Assembly (NCBI GenBank): GCA_016721845.1
Contig: JADKHK010000013.1
Location: 558,001-622,000, forward strand
DNA from: Lysobacterales bacterium
Lineage (GTDB): Bacteria > Pseudomonadota > Gammaproteobacteria > Xanthomonadales > Ahniellaceae
DNA: 64,000 nt
Reading direction: 5' to 3'
Positions 33,361-41,547 of the stretch are shown piece by piece. Numbering within the stretch: position 1 is the first letter of the stretch; each line of letters begins with the position of its first letter. The notes under the pieces are model-generated. The model worked only from the letters and a program-made list of their open reading frames with translations, had not been told where the DNA came from and did no database searches. Made by a program: the position numbers and the translations under genes.

Positions 33361-34290
33361 TCAACTCTGCCGGAAGTTCATCGTGGTCCGTGTCGTCATC
33401 GCTTCCGGCACGCCGTCGCGTTCGGCGGGTTTGAACTTCCAGCGCATGAGCGCACGCACGGCGTTGCGGTCGAACAGGCCTTCGGGTTCGCTGCGCACGA
33501 CGCGGATGTCTTCGGTGCTTCCGTTCGCGGTGACGCGGAACTCCAGTTCGACGAAGCCTTCGAGCTTGCGGCTGCGCGCTTGCGGCGGATAGTCGGGTGC
33601 GACCTTGCTGATCGGTTGTGGCGCGGACACGCTCGATCGCCCGGTCGTCACGACCGCTGGCGCCGTCGCGAATTCGCGTGATGCCGCGGGGACAGCGGCA
33701 GGCGTGGACGCGACCGCGACGGCGACCGGCTTCGTCGCGACCGGTAGCGCTGGCGCAGATTTGACCGGCGTCGTCTTCGACACTGCGTCGGGAGCGTCTC
33801 GTTTCGACACTGCCCGAGTCTTTGCCAAGGTCGAGCGCAGGTCCGCCACGCGTGTTTCGGCGCTGCGGGTGATTGCCGATTCGGCATTGATGCGTGCAAT
33901 CAATCCGTGCAGGCGCTCGGCTTCGGCCAGATCCTGGTCGCGCACGGCCGCCTCGAATGCGAATTGCGCCAGCGGCATGATCTCGACGAGGGCATCGGCC
34001 AAGCCTGGATGATTCGGATCGTGGTCGCGCACCGCCAGGAACAGTTCGGTCGCGTTGTCGCCGGAACGATCGACGATGCGGTTCTCGCGGAACGCGGCGT
34101 TCGCGCGGCGCATCAGTTGGGCAGGTGTTTCCTCATCCACGGCCGCCGCGCGCGCGGGCGCCGTCGCCGCTGCTGCGGACGCTACGTTCTGCGCGACGGT
34201 CGAATCCGGTGCATCGCTGCAGGCGGACAGCAGCGCCAGCAGCGACAGCACCAGGGCAGGATGACGGCGGTGACGGAATTCAGCGGGCAT
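33361..34290 (-). CDS. Lipoprotein with TonB C-terminal domain
   Basis: 309 aa. The N-terminus is a lipoprotein signal (ALVLSLLALLSAC), not the single uncleaved transmembrane helix of a classical TonB. A helical region (residues about 55-160) and an Ala/Pro/Val/Lys-rich stretch of about 60 residues follow. The last 80 residues are a TonB domain: PISKVAPDYPPQARSRKLEG, FVELEFRVTANGSTEDIRVV, RNAVRALMRWKFKPA. No exbB/exbD lies nearby, so a role in energising TonB-dependent receptors is unlikely; such lipoproteins may instead act structurally (inference). Confidence 0.85.
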   Translation of the reverse strand: MPAEFRHRRHPALVLSLLALLSACSDAPDSTVAQNVASAAAATAPARAAAVDEETPAQLMRRANAAFRENRIVDRSGDNATELFLAVRDHDPNHPGLADALVEIMPLAQFAFEAAVRDQDLAEAERLHGLIARINAESAITRSAETRVADLRSTLAKTRAVSKRDAPDAVSKTTPVKSAPALPVATKPVAVAVASTPAAVPAASREFATAPAVVTTGRSSVSAPQPISKVAPDYPPQARSRKLEGFVELEFRVTANGSTEDIRVVRSEPEGLFDRNAVRALMRWKFKPAERDGVPEAMTTRTTMNFRQS

Positions 34291-34388
34291 GGTGACCTCG
34301 GTGTTGGCATCGAATGCTTCAAACCGTAGTCGTCGCCGATGACAGCGCCATGTCGCGGCGCTGTCGGTTTGTCACAACGTGCGCACCG

Positions 34389-36638
34389 TCACGCGCGAGA
34401 GATCGCCTCGACCTTCTGATAACCACGAGGCAGCAGCGAACCTCGGGTGGCGCGCGCGGCGGCGATCTCGACGAGATCGGACCAGGAACGCTTCAGTGCC
34501 CGGCCACCGGCGGTGACGATGACATCCGCACCCTCCGGAATCACCACGAGGTCGAGCAGGCGTTCGCCGGTCGCGAAGCTCTTGCGCGGGATGTCGATCA
34601 GCTTGTTGCCCTTGCCGCCCTTGTCGAGTTCCGGCAATTCGGCGACCGAACACATCAGGATGTAGCCGGCACTGGTCACGGCGACGATGCGGTCGCGCGC
34701 CGAGTCGTTGCAGACCGCGATCGCGGCGACCTTGGCACCATCGCCCAGCGACACCAGCGCCTTGCCGGCCTTGTTGCGCGAGATCACGGTCTCGTATTTC
34801 GTGACGAATCCGTAGCCGAGATTGGTCGCGATGACCAGTTTCTGCTCGGCATCGGCGATCGCGACGGCATCGAAGCGCGCGCCGGCCGGCGGCGTGAACC
34901 GGCCGGTCAGTGGTTCGCCGTTGCCGCGCGCCGACGGCAACGTGTGTGCCGGCGTCGTGTAGGCGCGGCCTTCCGAGTCGACGAACACGACCTGCTGGTT
35001 CGACTTGCCTCGCGCATAGGCGAACAGGCCGTCGCCCTCTCGATAGGACAGGTTCGCCGCGTCGACCTCATGGCCTTTGGCCGAGCGCACCCAGCCCTTG
35101 TCCGACAGCACGACGGTGACCGGTTCGGAAGCGACCAGATCCGATTCCGACAAGGCCTGCGCAGCACCACGCTCGATCAGCGGCGAGCGACGCTTGTCGC
35201 CATAGGTCTCGGCGTCCTTCTTCAACTCGTCCTTCACCAGTGCGCGCAGACGATCGGTCGATTTCAGCGTACTGACGATGCGTGCGCGCTCTTCTTCCAG
35301 CGCATCCTGTTCGCCGCGAATCTTCATTTCCTCGAGTCGCGCGAGCTGTTTCAGGCGCGTGTCGAGGATGTAGTCAGCCTGGATCTCGCTGAGCTTGAAA
35401 CGCGCCATCAGCACCGACCGCGGCTCGTCTTCCGTACGGATGATGCGGATCACTTCATCGAGATTGAGATAGGCGATGCGCAGACCATCGAGCAGGTGGA
35501 GGCGCTTTTCGACCTTGTCGAGACGATATTGCAGGCGGCGTCGCACGGTGTCGGTGCGGAAGCTCAGCCACTCGCTCAAGATCATCTTCAGCGGCTTCAA
35601 TTGTGGTCGACCGTCGAGGCCGATCACGTTCATGTTGATGCGGAAGCTCTTTTCCAGGTCGGTGGTCGCGAACAGATGCCCCATCAGTTCTTCGGCATCG
35701 ACGCGGTTGCTGCGCGGGATGATGACCAGACGCACCGGGTTCTCGTGGTCGGATTCGTCGCGCACGTCTTCGACCAGCGGCAGCTTCTTGGCACGCATCT
35801 GGTTCGCGATCTGTTCCTGGATCCTGGCCGGAGAGGCCTGGTGCGGCAGCGCGGTGATGACGATGTTGCCGTCTTCGCGCGTGTACACAGCGCGGGCGCG
35901 GACCGAACCATTGCCGGTCTCGTACATCGACAACAGGTCGGCACGTGGCGTGATGATCTCGGCCTCGGTCGGATAGTCCGGGCCCTTGATGTGCTCGCAG
36001 AGATCGCGGGTCGTGGCATCGGGATCGTCGATCAGGCGCATGCAGGCAGCCACGACTTCGCGCAGATTGTGTGGCGGAATGTCGGTCGCCAATCCCACCG
36101 CGATGCCGGTGGTGCCGTTCAACAGCACATGCGGGAGTCGTGCCGGCAGCCAGTTCGGTTCTTCCAGCGTGCCATCGAAATTCGGCCCCCAGTCGACCGT
36201 GCCCTGGCCGATTTCGTCGAGCAGCACGGCCGCCAGCTTGGTCAGCTTCGACTCGGTATAGCGCATCGCCGCGAAGCTCTTCGGGTCGTCCGAAGATCCG
36301 AAGTTGCCCTGGCCTTCGATCAGCGGATAGCGGAACGAGAACGGCTGTGCCATCAGCACCATCGCTTCATAGGCGGCCGAGTCGCCGTGCGGGTGAAACT
36401 TGCCGATGACGTCGCCGATCGTGCGCGCCGACTTCTTGGGCTTGGCGCCGGCATCGAGGCCGAGCTCGCTCATCGCGTAGATGATGCGGCGTTGCACCGG
36501 CTTTAGACCGTCGCCGACGAAGGGCAGGGCGCGGTCGAGAACGACATACATCGAGTAATCGAGGTAGGCGCGTTCGGCGTAATCCTTGAGCGGGATCTGT
36601 TCGAAGCCCTGGAAGGTCGGGCGAGTCGGGTCGGTCAT
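34389..36638 (-). CDS. parC: DNA topoisomerase IV subunit A
   Basis: Cleaves and rejoins DNA to separate linked chromosomes; 749 aa as for E. coli ParC. N-terminus IPLKDYAERAYLDYSMYVVLDRAL, the winged-helix QRDR FHPHGDSAAYEAMV, and the catalytic tyrosine Y127 in RYTES. The quinolone-determining positions equivalent to E. coli S80 and E84 are S87 and E91, both wild type. The C-terminal part is a ParC-type beta-pinwheel (GYGFVTKYETVISRNKAGKA) and lacks the GyrA box, which supports ParC over GyrA. parE is not in the window. Confidence 0.96.
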   Translation of the reverse strand: MTDPTRPTFQGFEQIPLKDYAERAYLDYSMYVVLDRALPFVGDGLKPVQRRIIYAMSELGLDAGAKPKKSARTIGDVIGKFHPHGDSAAYEAMVLMAQPFSFRYPLIEGQGNFGSSDDPKSFAAMRYTESKLTKLAAVLLDEIGQGTVDWGPNFDGTLEEPNWLPARLPHVLLNGTTGIAVGLATDIPPHNLREVVAACMRLIDDPDATTRDLCEHIKGPDYPTEAEIITPRADLLSMYETGNGSVRARAVYTREDGNIVITALPHQASPARIQEQIANQMRAKKLPLVEDVRDESDHENPVRLVIIPRSNRVDAEELMGHLFATTDLEKSFRINMNVIGLDGRPQLKPLKMILSEWLSFRTDTVRRRLQYRLDKVEKRLHLLDGLRIAYLNLDEVIRIIRTEDEPRSVLMARFKLSEIQADYILDTRLKQLARLEEMKIRGEQDALEEERARIVSTLKSTDRLRALVKDELKKDAETYGDKRRSPLIERGAAQALSESDLVASEPVTVVLSDKGWVRSAKGHEVDAANLSYREGDGLFAYARGKSNQQVVFVDSEGRAYTTPAHTLPSARGNGEPLTGRFTPPAGARFDAVAIADAEQKLVIATNLGYGFVTKYETVISRNKAGKALVSLGDGAKVAAIAVCNDSARDRIVAVTSAGYILMCSVAELPELDKGGKGNKLIDIPRKSFATGERLLDLVVIPEGADVIVTAGGRALKRSWSDLVEIAAARATRGSLLPRGYQKVEAISRA

Positions 36639-36736
36639 GCGGTGATCCTTCGGCTAGCCGGCCATTATCCGGTCTCGGCAGTGCAGGGCAAGCGACCCAA
36701 GCCTGGATCAAGACACTATTTGTGACGCCACAAAAG

Positions 36737-36752
36737 TGTGAAGTGGATCACA
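36737..36752. promoter_or_regulatory. Perfect CRP/Clp-type binding site
   Basis: TGTGAAGTGGATCACA matches the TGTGA-N6-TCACA consensus exactly. It lies 42 bases before the start of the large secreted protein, next to a shorter half-palindrome TGTGACGCCACA at 36721-36732. Lysobacterales encode the CRP homologue Clp, which recognises this consensus and is controlled by cyclic di-GMP. The parC start is 98 bases away on the other side, so either gene could be the target. Confidence 0.65.
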
Positions 36753-36794
36753 TATTGCTACAACATCCGTGACTTTCCCAACTTCAGGTGAACC

Positions 36795-39326
36795 ATGCTG
36801 AATCGTCGTCCGGTGCTTGCCGCCGCCTTGATGCTGTTGCCCGTTTCGAGCGCCATGGCGTGCAACACCCCGACGGATCTGTGCATCAACGAGGTGCAAA
36901 CCTACGGTACCGGCAGTCCCACGGCACGCCGTGCAACCCAGTACATCGAGTTGCGTGGACCGGCCGGCGCGACGATTGCCGCCGGCCACTATCTCGTTGC
37001 CGTGGACGGAGATCGCAACCAGAACCCCGGCACGATCGACGTGGTCCTCAGCCTCGAAGGCAAGACGCTGGGCGCGAATGGCTATCTGGTGCTGTTGGCA
37101 CAAGGCAATTCCTACGTCACCCAGCCCGGCGCGACCGTGCTGTCCAGCAATGCCAGCGGCTTCTCCGGGATTGCCGGCTGGTCGGGTAATGCCGGCGCCC
37201 TCGCATTCGAACGTCCGAGCACGAGTTTCTTCCTGGTCACCGCCGCCAGCGCACCGCTGCCCGGGACCGACATCGACACGATCGGCAGCAACGATGGCGT
37301 GCCGGACGGCAGCGGCTATGGCGCCTGGACCATCCTCGATTCGGTGGCGATCGCCGACAATGCCAATGACAAGACCTATGCGGCCCTGAATTTCCGCCCC
37401 AGTGCCGGCTCGTTCGGCAGTACGGTGATTCTCGCGGGCAGGACCTGGTACGCCGGCCGTTTCGGGGATTCGTTCGGTTCCGCAGCCAATGCATGGGTCG
37501 CCAGTTCGGTCCTGGGCGGCGCCAATCCGAACTATCTGCTCGCAGCCGCAGCCGTGACGCCGATCGGCGTGGCTGGAAAGCCCTTGAACCACATCGGCGC
37601 GTCCAATACGTGGGCCAATGCGGCGCCCGTGAACGCGTTGCCGGCGTCGGCAAGCACGCTGGAAGATGCCGGTGTTGTGCTGGCGCTCGGGGTGGCCGAC
37701 AGTGACGCGGCGGGTTCGAACCTGACCGTGAGCGTGTCGGTCGATGTCGGAGCGCTGACACTGGCCAATACTGCAGGCATCGTTGTCGACAGCGGCAGCA
37801 ATGGCAGTGCCGCAATGGTGTTTTCCGGCGCATTGCCTGCCTTGGGCGCTGCGCTCAACGGCTTGCAGTTCTCGCCACCGGCCAATTTCAACGGCACTGC
37901 AACCCTATCGATCACGACCAATGACAATGGCAATACCGGAACCGACGGTGCGAAGTCCGATTCGGACACGCTGACGATCGCGGTGACCGCGGTCAACGAC
38001 GTACCCTCGTTCGCGGTTGGCACCAACCAGACCGTGGCTTCGGATGCCGGCGCACAGATCGTGAATGGCTTTGCGACGGCCCTGTCGGCCGGGCCCGCCG
38101 ACGAGTCGGCCCAGGGGCTCGACTTCATCGTCGGCAACGATGCCAACGGCCTGTTCCTCGTGCAGCCGGCGATCGCGGCGAACGGTACGCTGACGTACAC
38201 GCCGAACCCGAGTTTGACCGGCATCGCCACGGTCAGCGTCAGGATCCATGACGATGGCGGCACCGCCAATGGCGGCGTCGATACCTCGGCACTGCAGACT
38301 TTCACGATCACGGTCGATCCGCCGCTGCAGGCCGCGACGTTGGCATCGATCGACGACGATGACGGCGATGACCTGCTCGCCGCGGCGCAAGTCGTGAACT
38401 TCACGCTGAATTTCTCGCGCGCGATCGACTTCGCATCGGTGTCGGCCTCCGACTTCAGCTTTACCGGCACGGGTACCGCCACGGTCGATGCGGTGAGCCA
38501 GATCGATGCCGACAGCGTCGCCGTTCAGGCGACCGCGACCGGTTCCGGCACGATCGTGCTGACCCTCAGCGGAGAAGTGCTCGATACCTTCGCGATTGCG
38601 GTATCGGCGCCCTCCGCAGACGACACGACCTTGACCATCGACGCCGTCGCCCCGACGCTGACCAGCATCACGCGCGTGTCGGCCAGTCCGAGCAATGCGG
38701 CGACGGTCGACTTCGACGTGACCTTCTCGGAATCGCTGAGCGCAGTCGGCGCCAATGATTTCACGACCGCCGCAGACGGCACGCTGGCCGGCTTCGGCAT
38801 CGCTGCGGTCAGTGGCAGCGGCAGTCACTACACGGTGACCGTCAATGCCGGCAGCGGCGACGGCCATCTCGCGCTGGGACTTGCGGCGGCACCGGTCGCC
38901 ACCGATGTGGCCGGCAACACGCTGGCCACCTCGCTGTTGTCGGCCAGCTATGTCATGGATCGCACCGCCCCGCTTGCCGTGGTCATGAACAAGCTCGATG
39001 CCGACCTGCCAACGATGCCGTTCGTCCGATTCGCGGTGGAGTTCGACGAGTCCGTGACCGGTTTGGACCCGAGCGATTTCAACGTCGTCGCGGGGGGGGG
39101 CGTGACCGAGGCGATGGTCGTCGATGTCACCGGCAGCGGCACCAGCTGGACCGTACTGGTCTACACCGGTCTGGCCAGCGGAACACTGGGACTCGATCTG
39201 CTCGACGACGATTCGATCGTCGATGCAGCGACCAATCCGCTTGCCGGCGGACTCGTCGGCACCCAGTTCTACCTCATCGATGCATCGGTCTTGATCCCCT
39301 TGTTCAAGGACGGCTTCGAGAACTGA
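36795..39326 (+). CDS. Large secreted lamin-tail / cadherin-like repeat protein with C-terminal DGFEN motif
   Basis: 843-aa exported protein. Signal peptide MLNRRPVLAAALMLLPVSSAMA. Residues about 25-200 form a lamin-tail domain (CINEVQTYGTG.. YIELRGPAGATIAAGHYLVA). Next come cadherin-like or RapA2-type beta-sandwich repeats with Asp-rich calcium-type motifs (GVADSDAAGSNLTVSVSVD, FNGTATLSITTNDNGNTGTD, AVNDVPSF), then three Ig-like repeats (VNFTLNFSRAIDFASVSASD; VDFDVTFSESLSAVGANDFT; VRFAVEFDESVTGLDPSDFN). It ends IPLFKDGFEN, a tail seen on secreted proteins of related genera. A run of nine G at 39092-39100 falls in codons 766-768. Probable cell-surface or matrix protein; ligand unknown. Confidence 0.88.
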   Translation: MLNRRPVLAAALMLLPVSSAMACNTPTDLCINEVQTYGTGSPTARRATQYIELRGPAGATIAAGHYLVAVDGDRNQNPGTIDVVLSLEGKTLGANGYLVLLAQGNSYVTQPGATVLSSNASGFSGIAGWSGNAGALAFERPSTSFFLVTAASAPLPGTDIDTIGSNDGVPDGSGYGAWTILDSVAIADNANDKTYAALNFRPSAGSFGSTVILAGRTWYAGRFGDSFGSAANAWVASSVLGGANPNYLLAAAAVTPIGVAGKPLNHIGASNTWANAAPVNALPASASTLEDAGVVLALGVADSDAAGSNLTVSVSVDVGALTLANTAGIVVDSGSNGSAAMVFSGALPALGAALNGLQFSPPANFNGTATLSITTNDNGNTGTDGAKSDSDTLTIAVTAVNDVPSFAVGTNQTVASDAGAQIVNGFATALSAGPADESAQGLDFIVGNDANGLFLVQPAIAANGTLTYTPNPSLTGIATVSVRIHDDGGTANGGVDTSALQTFTITVDPPLQAATLASIDDDDGDDLLAAAQVVNFTLNFSRAIDFASVSASDFSFTGTGTATVDAVSQIDADSVAVQATATGSGTIVLTLSGEVLDTFAIAVSAPSADDTTLTIDAVAPTLTSITRVSASPSNAATVDFDVTFSESLSAVGANDFTTAADGTLAGFGIAAVSGSGSHYTVTVNAGSGDGHLALGLAAAPVATDVAGNTLATSLLSASYVMDRTAPLAVVMNKLDADLPTMPFVRFAVEFDESVTGLDPSDFNVVAGGGVTEAMVVDVTGSGTSWTVLVYTGLASGTLGLDLLDDDSIVDAATNPLAGGLVGTQFYLIDASVLIPLFKDGFEN

Positions 39327-39338
39327 AACGCGTGGCTA

Positions 39339-39373
39339 GAAGCCGCAGGCGGCGATATGCTGCCTGCGGCTTC
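39339..39373 (+). terminator. Stem-loop after the secreted-protein gene
   Basis: Perfect 12-bp arms GAAGCCGCAGGC and GCCTGCGGCTTC with an 11-base loop, 13 bases after the stop codon. It has no long T-run, but its position between two genes suits a terminator. Confidence 0.6.
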
Positions 39374-39388
39374 GTCGTTTGTGATGGC

Positions 39389-40642
39389 ATGACTTCTTCT
39401 TCGACCGAATTGCGCCCGCGTGCCGTGGTGCCGCTGCTCGCCGCACTGGCGATGTTCGGGCCGTTCACGATCGACACCTTCTTTCCCGCATTCGCGGAAG
39501 TGGCCGCAAGCCTGCACGCCAATCCCTGGCAGATGCAGCAGACGATCAGCGCGTATCTGCTCGGTTACGCGCTGATGTCGTTCGTGCACGGGCCGGTGTC
39601 CGACGCGCGCGGACGCCGCAACGTGATCCTGTTCGGCGTGACCAGCTACATCCTTGCGTCAATCGTCTGCACGTTCGCGCCCAACATCGAGACGCTGCTG
39701 GCGGCGCGTTTCTGGCAGGGCTGTTCGACCGGGGCCGGCATGATCGTCGGGCGCGCCATCATCCGCGACCGCTTCCACGGCGGCGATGCCCAACGCGTGA
39801 TGGCCTGGGTGTCGATGCTGTTTGGCATCGCACCGGCCTTGGCGCCCCTGGTCGGAGCCTTGATCCATGGCTTCGCCAGCTGGCGCGCGATTTTCGCGTT
39901 CATGGTCATCTACGGCGCATTGATGCTGTGGGCCTGCATCCGGGTCTTGCCCGAGACACACCCGCCGGAGCGACGCGTGCCGCTGCGTCCCGGTGCCTTG
40001 CTGGCGACCTACCGACGCATCGCGATGGATCGCGCCTTCGTGCTCTGGGTCGGGGCGACGGGCCTATTCTTCGGCGGCCAGTTCATCTACATCAGTTCGG
40101 CGCCCGTCTTCATCGAGCGTTTCCTGGCACTCGGCACCTATGGCTACGCCTGGTACTTCGTGCCGACCATCGCCGGCATGACCGCCGGTTCCGCGCTGTC
40201 GGCGCGACTGGCCGCCCAGACCAGTCCGTCGCGCTGCGCGAACATCGGATTGCTGGTCATGATTTCCGGGCAGGCGATCAATCTCGCCTACAACGCCGTG
40301 ACCGAGCATCCCGCGGTGCCGTGGGCGGTGCTGCCGTTCGCGATCTACGGCTGCGGCGTGTCGCTCGCCACCCCGCCGATCAATGTCGCGACACTGGACC
40401 GACATCCGCTGCATCGCGGTGCCGCGGCGTCGGTGCAGTCGGCGATGTGGAGCCTGATGATGGTGTTCGTGTCCGGTTTCGCGGCACCGCTCGCGCACGA
40501 TTCTCCGATGCAGCTGGCCTTGGGTTCGTTCGCGTTCTGGATCGCCGGCGCCCTGTGCCTGTGGCTTGGACCGCAAGTGGTGTTCCTGCACGTGCCGACG
40601 CGCGTGGACGCAGCAGAGTCGGAACTCGAAGAACCGGTGTGA
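39389..40642 (+). CDS. MFS multidrug exporter, Bcr/CflA type
   Basis: Proton-driven inner-membrane exporter of the DHA1 group, 417 aa from ATG 39389 with about 12 transmembrane segments. The first helix has PLLAALAMFGPFTIDTFFPA. Motif A between helices 2 and 3 reads GPVSDARGRRNVIL, and the antiporter motif C region is GIAPALAPLVGALIHGFASW. The chosen start excludes an in-frame GTG 57 bases upstream, which would place the terminator stem-loop inside the gene. Substrate unknown. Confidence 0.88.
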   Translation: MTSSSTELRPRAVVPLLAALAMFGPFTIDTFFPAFAEVAASLHANPWQMQQTISAYLLGYALMSFVHGPVSDARGRRNVILFGVTSYILASIVCTFAPNIETLLAARFWQGCSTGAGMIVGRAIIRDRFHGGDAQRVMAWVSMLFGIAPALAPLVGALIHGFASWRAIFAFMVIYGALMLWACIRVLPETHPPERRVPLRPGALLATYRRIAMDRAFVLWVGATGLFFGGQFIYISSAPVFIERFLALGTYGYAWYFVPTIAGMTAGSALSARLAAQTSPSRCANIGLLVMISGQAINLAYNAVTEHPAVPWAVLPFAIYGCGVSLATPPINVATLDRHPLHRGAAASVQSAMWSLMMVFVSGFAAPLAHDSPMQLALGSFAFWIAGALCLWLGPQVVFLHVPTRVDAAESELEEPV

Positions 40643-40652
40643 GGAGAGCGAG

Positions 40653-41543
40653 ATGCCCGCGGATGGACAGTTGATCGACCCGAAGCGCAGCGAGATCGTG
40701 CCGGGCGTGGCAGTCTTGCGTGCGTTGCCGACGCGGGCGCGACGTCTCGTCGGTGCCTGGTGTTTCCTGGACCATTTCGGTCCGGTGGCGGGCGCGGCGA
40801 TGCAGGCTTTTGCGGTCGGCGCGCATCCGCACATCGGTCTTCAGACTGCGACCTGGTTGTTCGACGGGGCGCTGCTGCATCGCGATTCGCTGGGCTCGGT
40901 GCAGCCGGTGCGCGCGGGCGAGTTGAACTTGATGACGGCGGGCCACGGCATTGCGCACAGTGAGCACCTCGGTGCCGGCGCGACCCGCCTGCATGGCCTG
41001 CAGTTCTGGATCGCGCTGCCCGAGAGTGCTCGCGAGATCGCGCCGCGTTTCGAACATCATGCGGACCTGCCGCGATGGCACGAAGGCGAGGCGTCGCTGC
41101 GCCTGTTTATCGGCGACTACGCAGGACGGCATTCGCCGGCACGGGTGCATACGCCGCTGCTCGGACTCGAAGTGCACGCACCCGTGGCGGAGTCCGTGAC
41201 GCTCGCGCTCGATCCCGGCTTCGAATACGCGCTGTATGTCGCCTCCGGTCATGTGCGCTGCGATGGCATCGACGTTCCGGCGCAGCGACTGTGCGTGTTT
41301 CCCGATGCCGCGAACGCCGCGCAGCTCGAACTTGCCGCCGGAAGTTGTGCCGTATTGATGGGCGGTGCGCCGTTCCGCGAGGCACCGCTGATGTGGTGGA
41401 ACTTCGTCGCCCGCAGCAACGACGAGATCGCGACCGCACGCGCGGACTGGGCGTCTCGATCCGACCGTTTCGGCGAGGTCGCGGAGGGCGGTGCCCGCAT
41501 CGACGCGCCGCCCTTCGACCTGCACCTGCGCGCGGCACGCTAG
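40653..41543 (+). CDS. Pirin family protein
   Basis: 296-aa bicupin. The N-terminal cupin has the metal-binding residues in HPHIGLQTATW and GHGIAHSE (three His and one Glu). The C-terminal cupin contains MGGAPFREAPLMWWNFVARS. Bacterial pirins have been reported as quercetin dioxygenases or as enzyme partners; the activity here is not predictable. A GAGGAG ribosome-binding site precedes the ATG at 40653. It starts 10 bases after the MFS gene and may be co-transcribed. Confidence 0.9.
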   Translation: MPADGQLIDPKRSEIVPGVAVLRALPTRARRLVGAWCFLDHFGPVAGAAMQAFAVGAHPHIGLQTATWLFDGALLHRDSLGSVQPVRAGELNLMTAGHGIAHSEHLGAGATRLHGLQFWIALPESAREIAPRFEHHADLPRWHEGEASLRLFIGDYAGRHSPARVHTPLLGLEVHAPVAESVTLALDPGFEYALYVASGHVRCDGIDVPAQRLCVFPDAANAAQLELAAGSCAVLMGGAPFREAPLMWWNFVARSNDEIATARADWASRSDRFGEVAEGGARIDAPPFDLHLRAAR

Positions 41544-41547
41544 GGCC

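Noticed and set aside
34389..36638. DNA gyrase subunit A
   Set aside because: Length of 749 aa, ParC-type sequence around RYTES and absence of a GyrA box point to topoisomerase IV.
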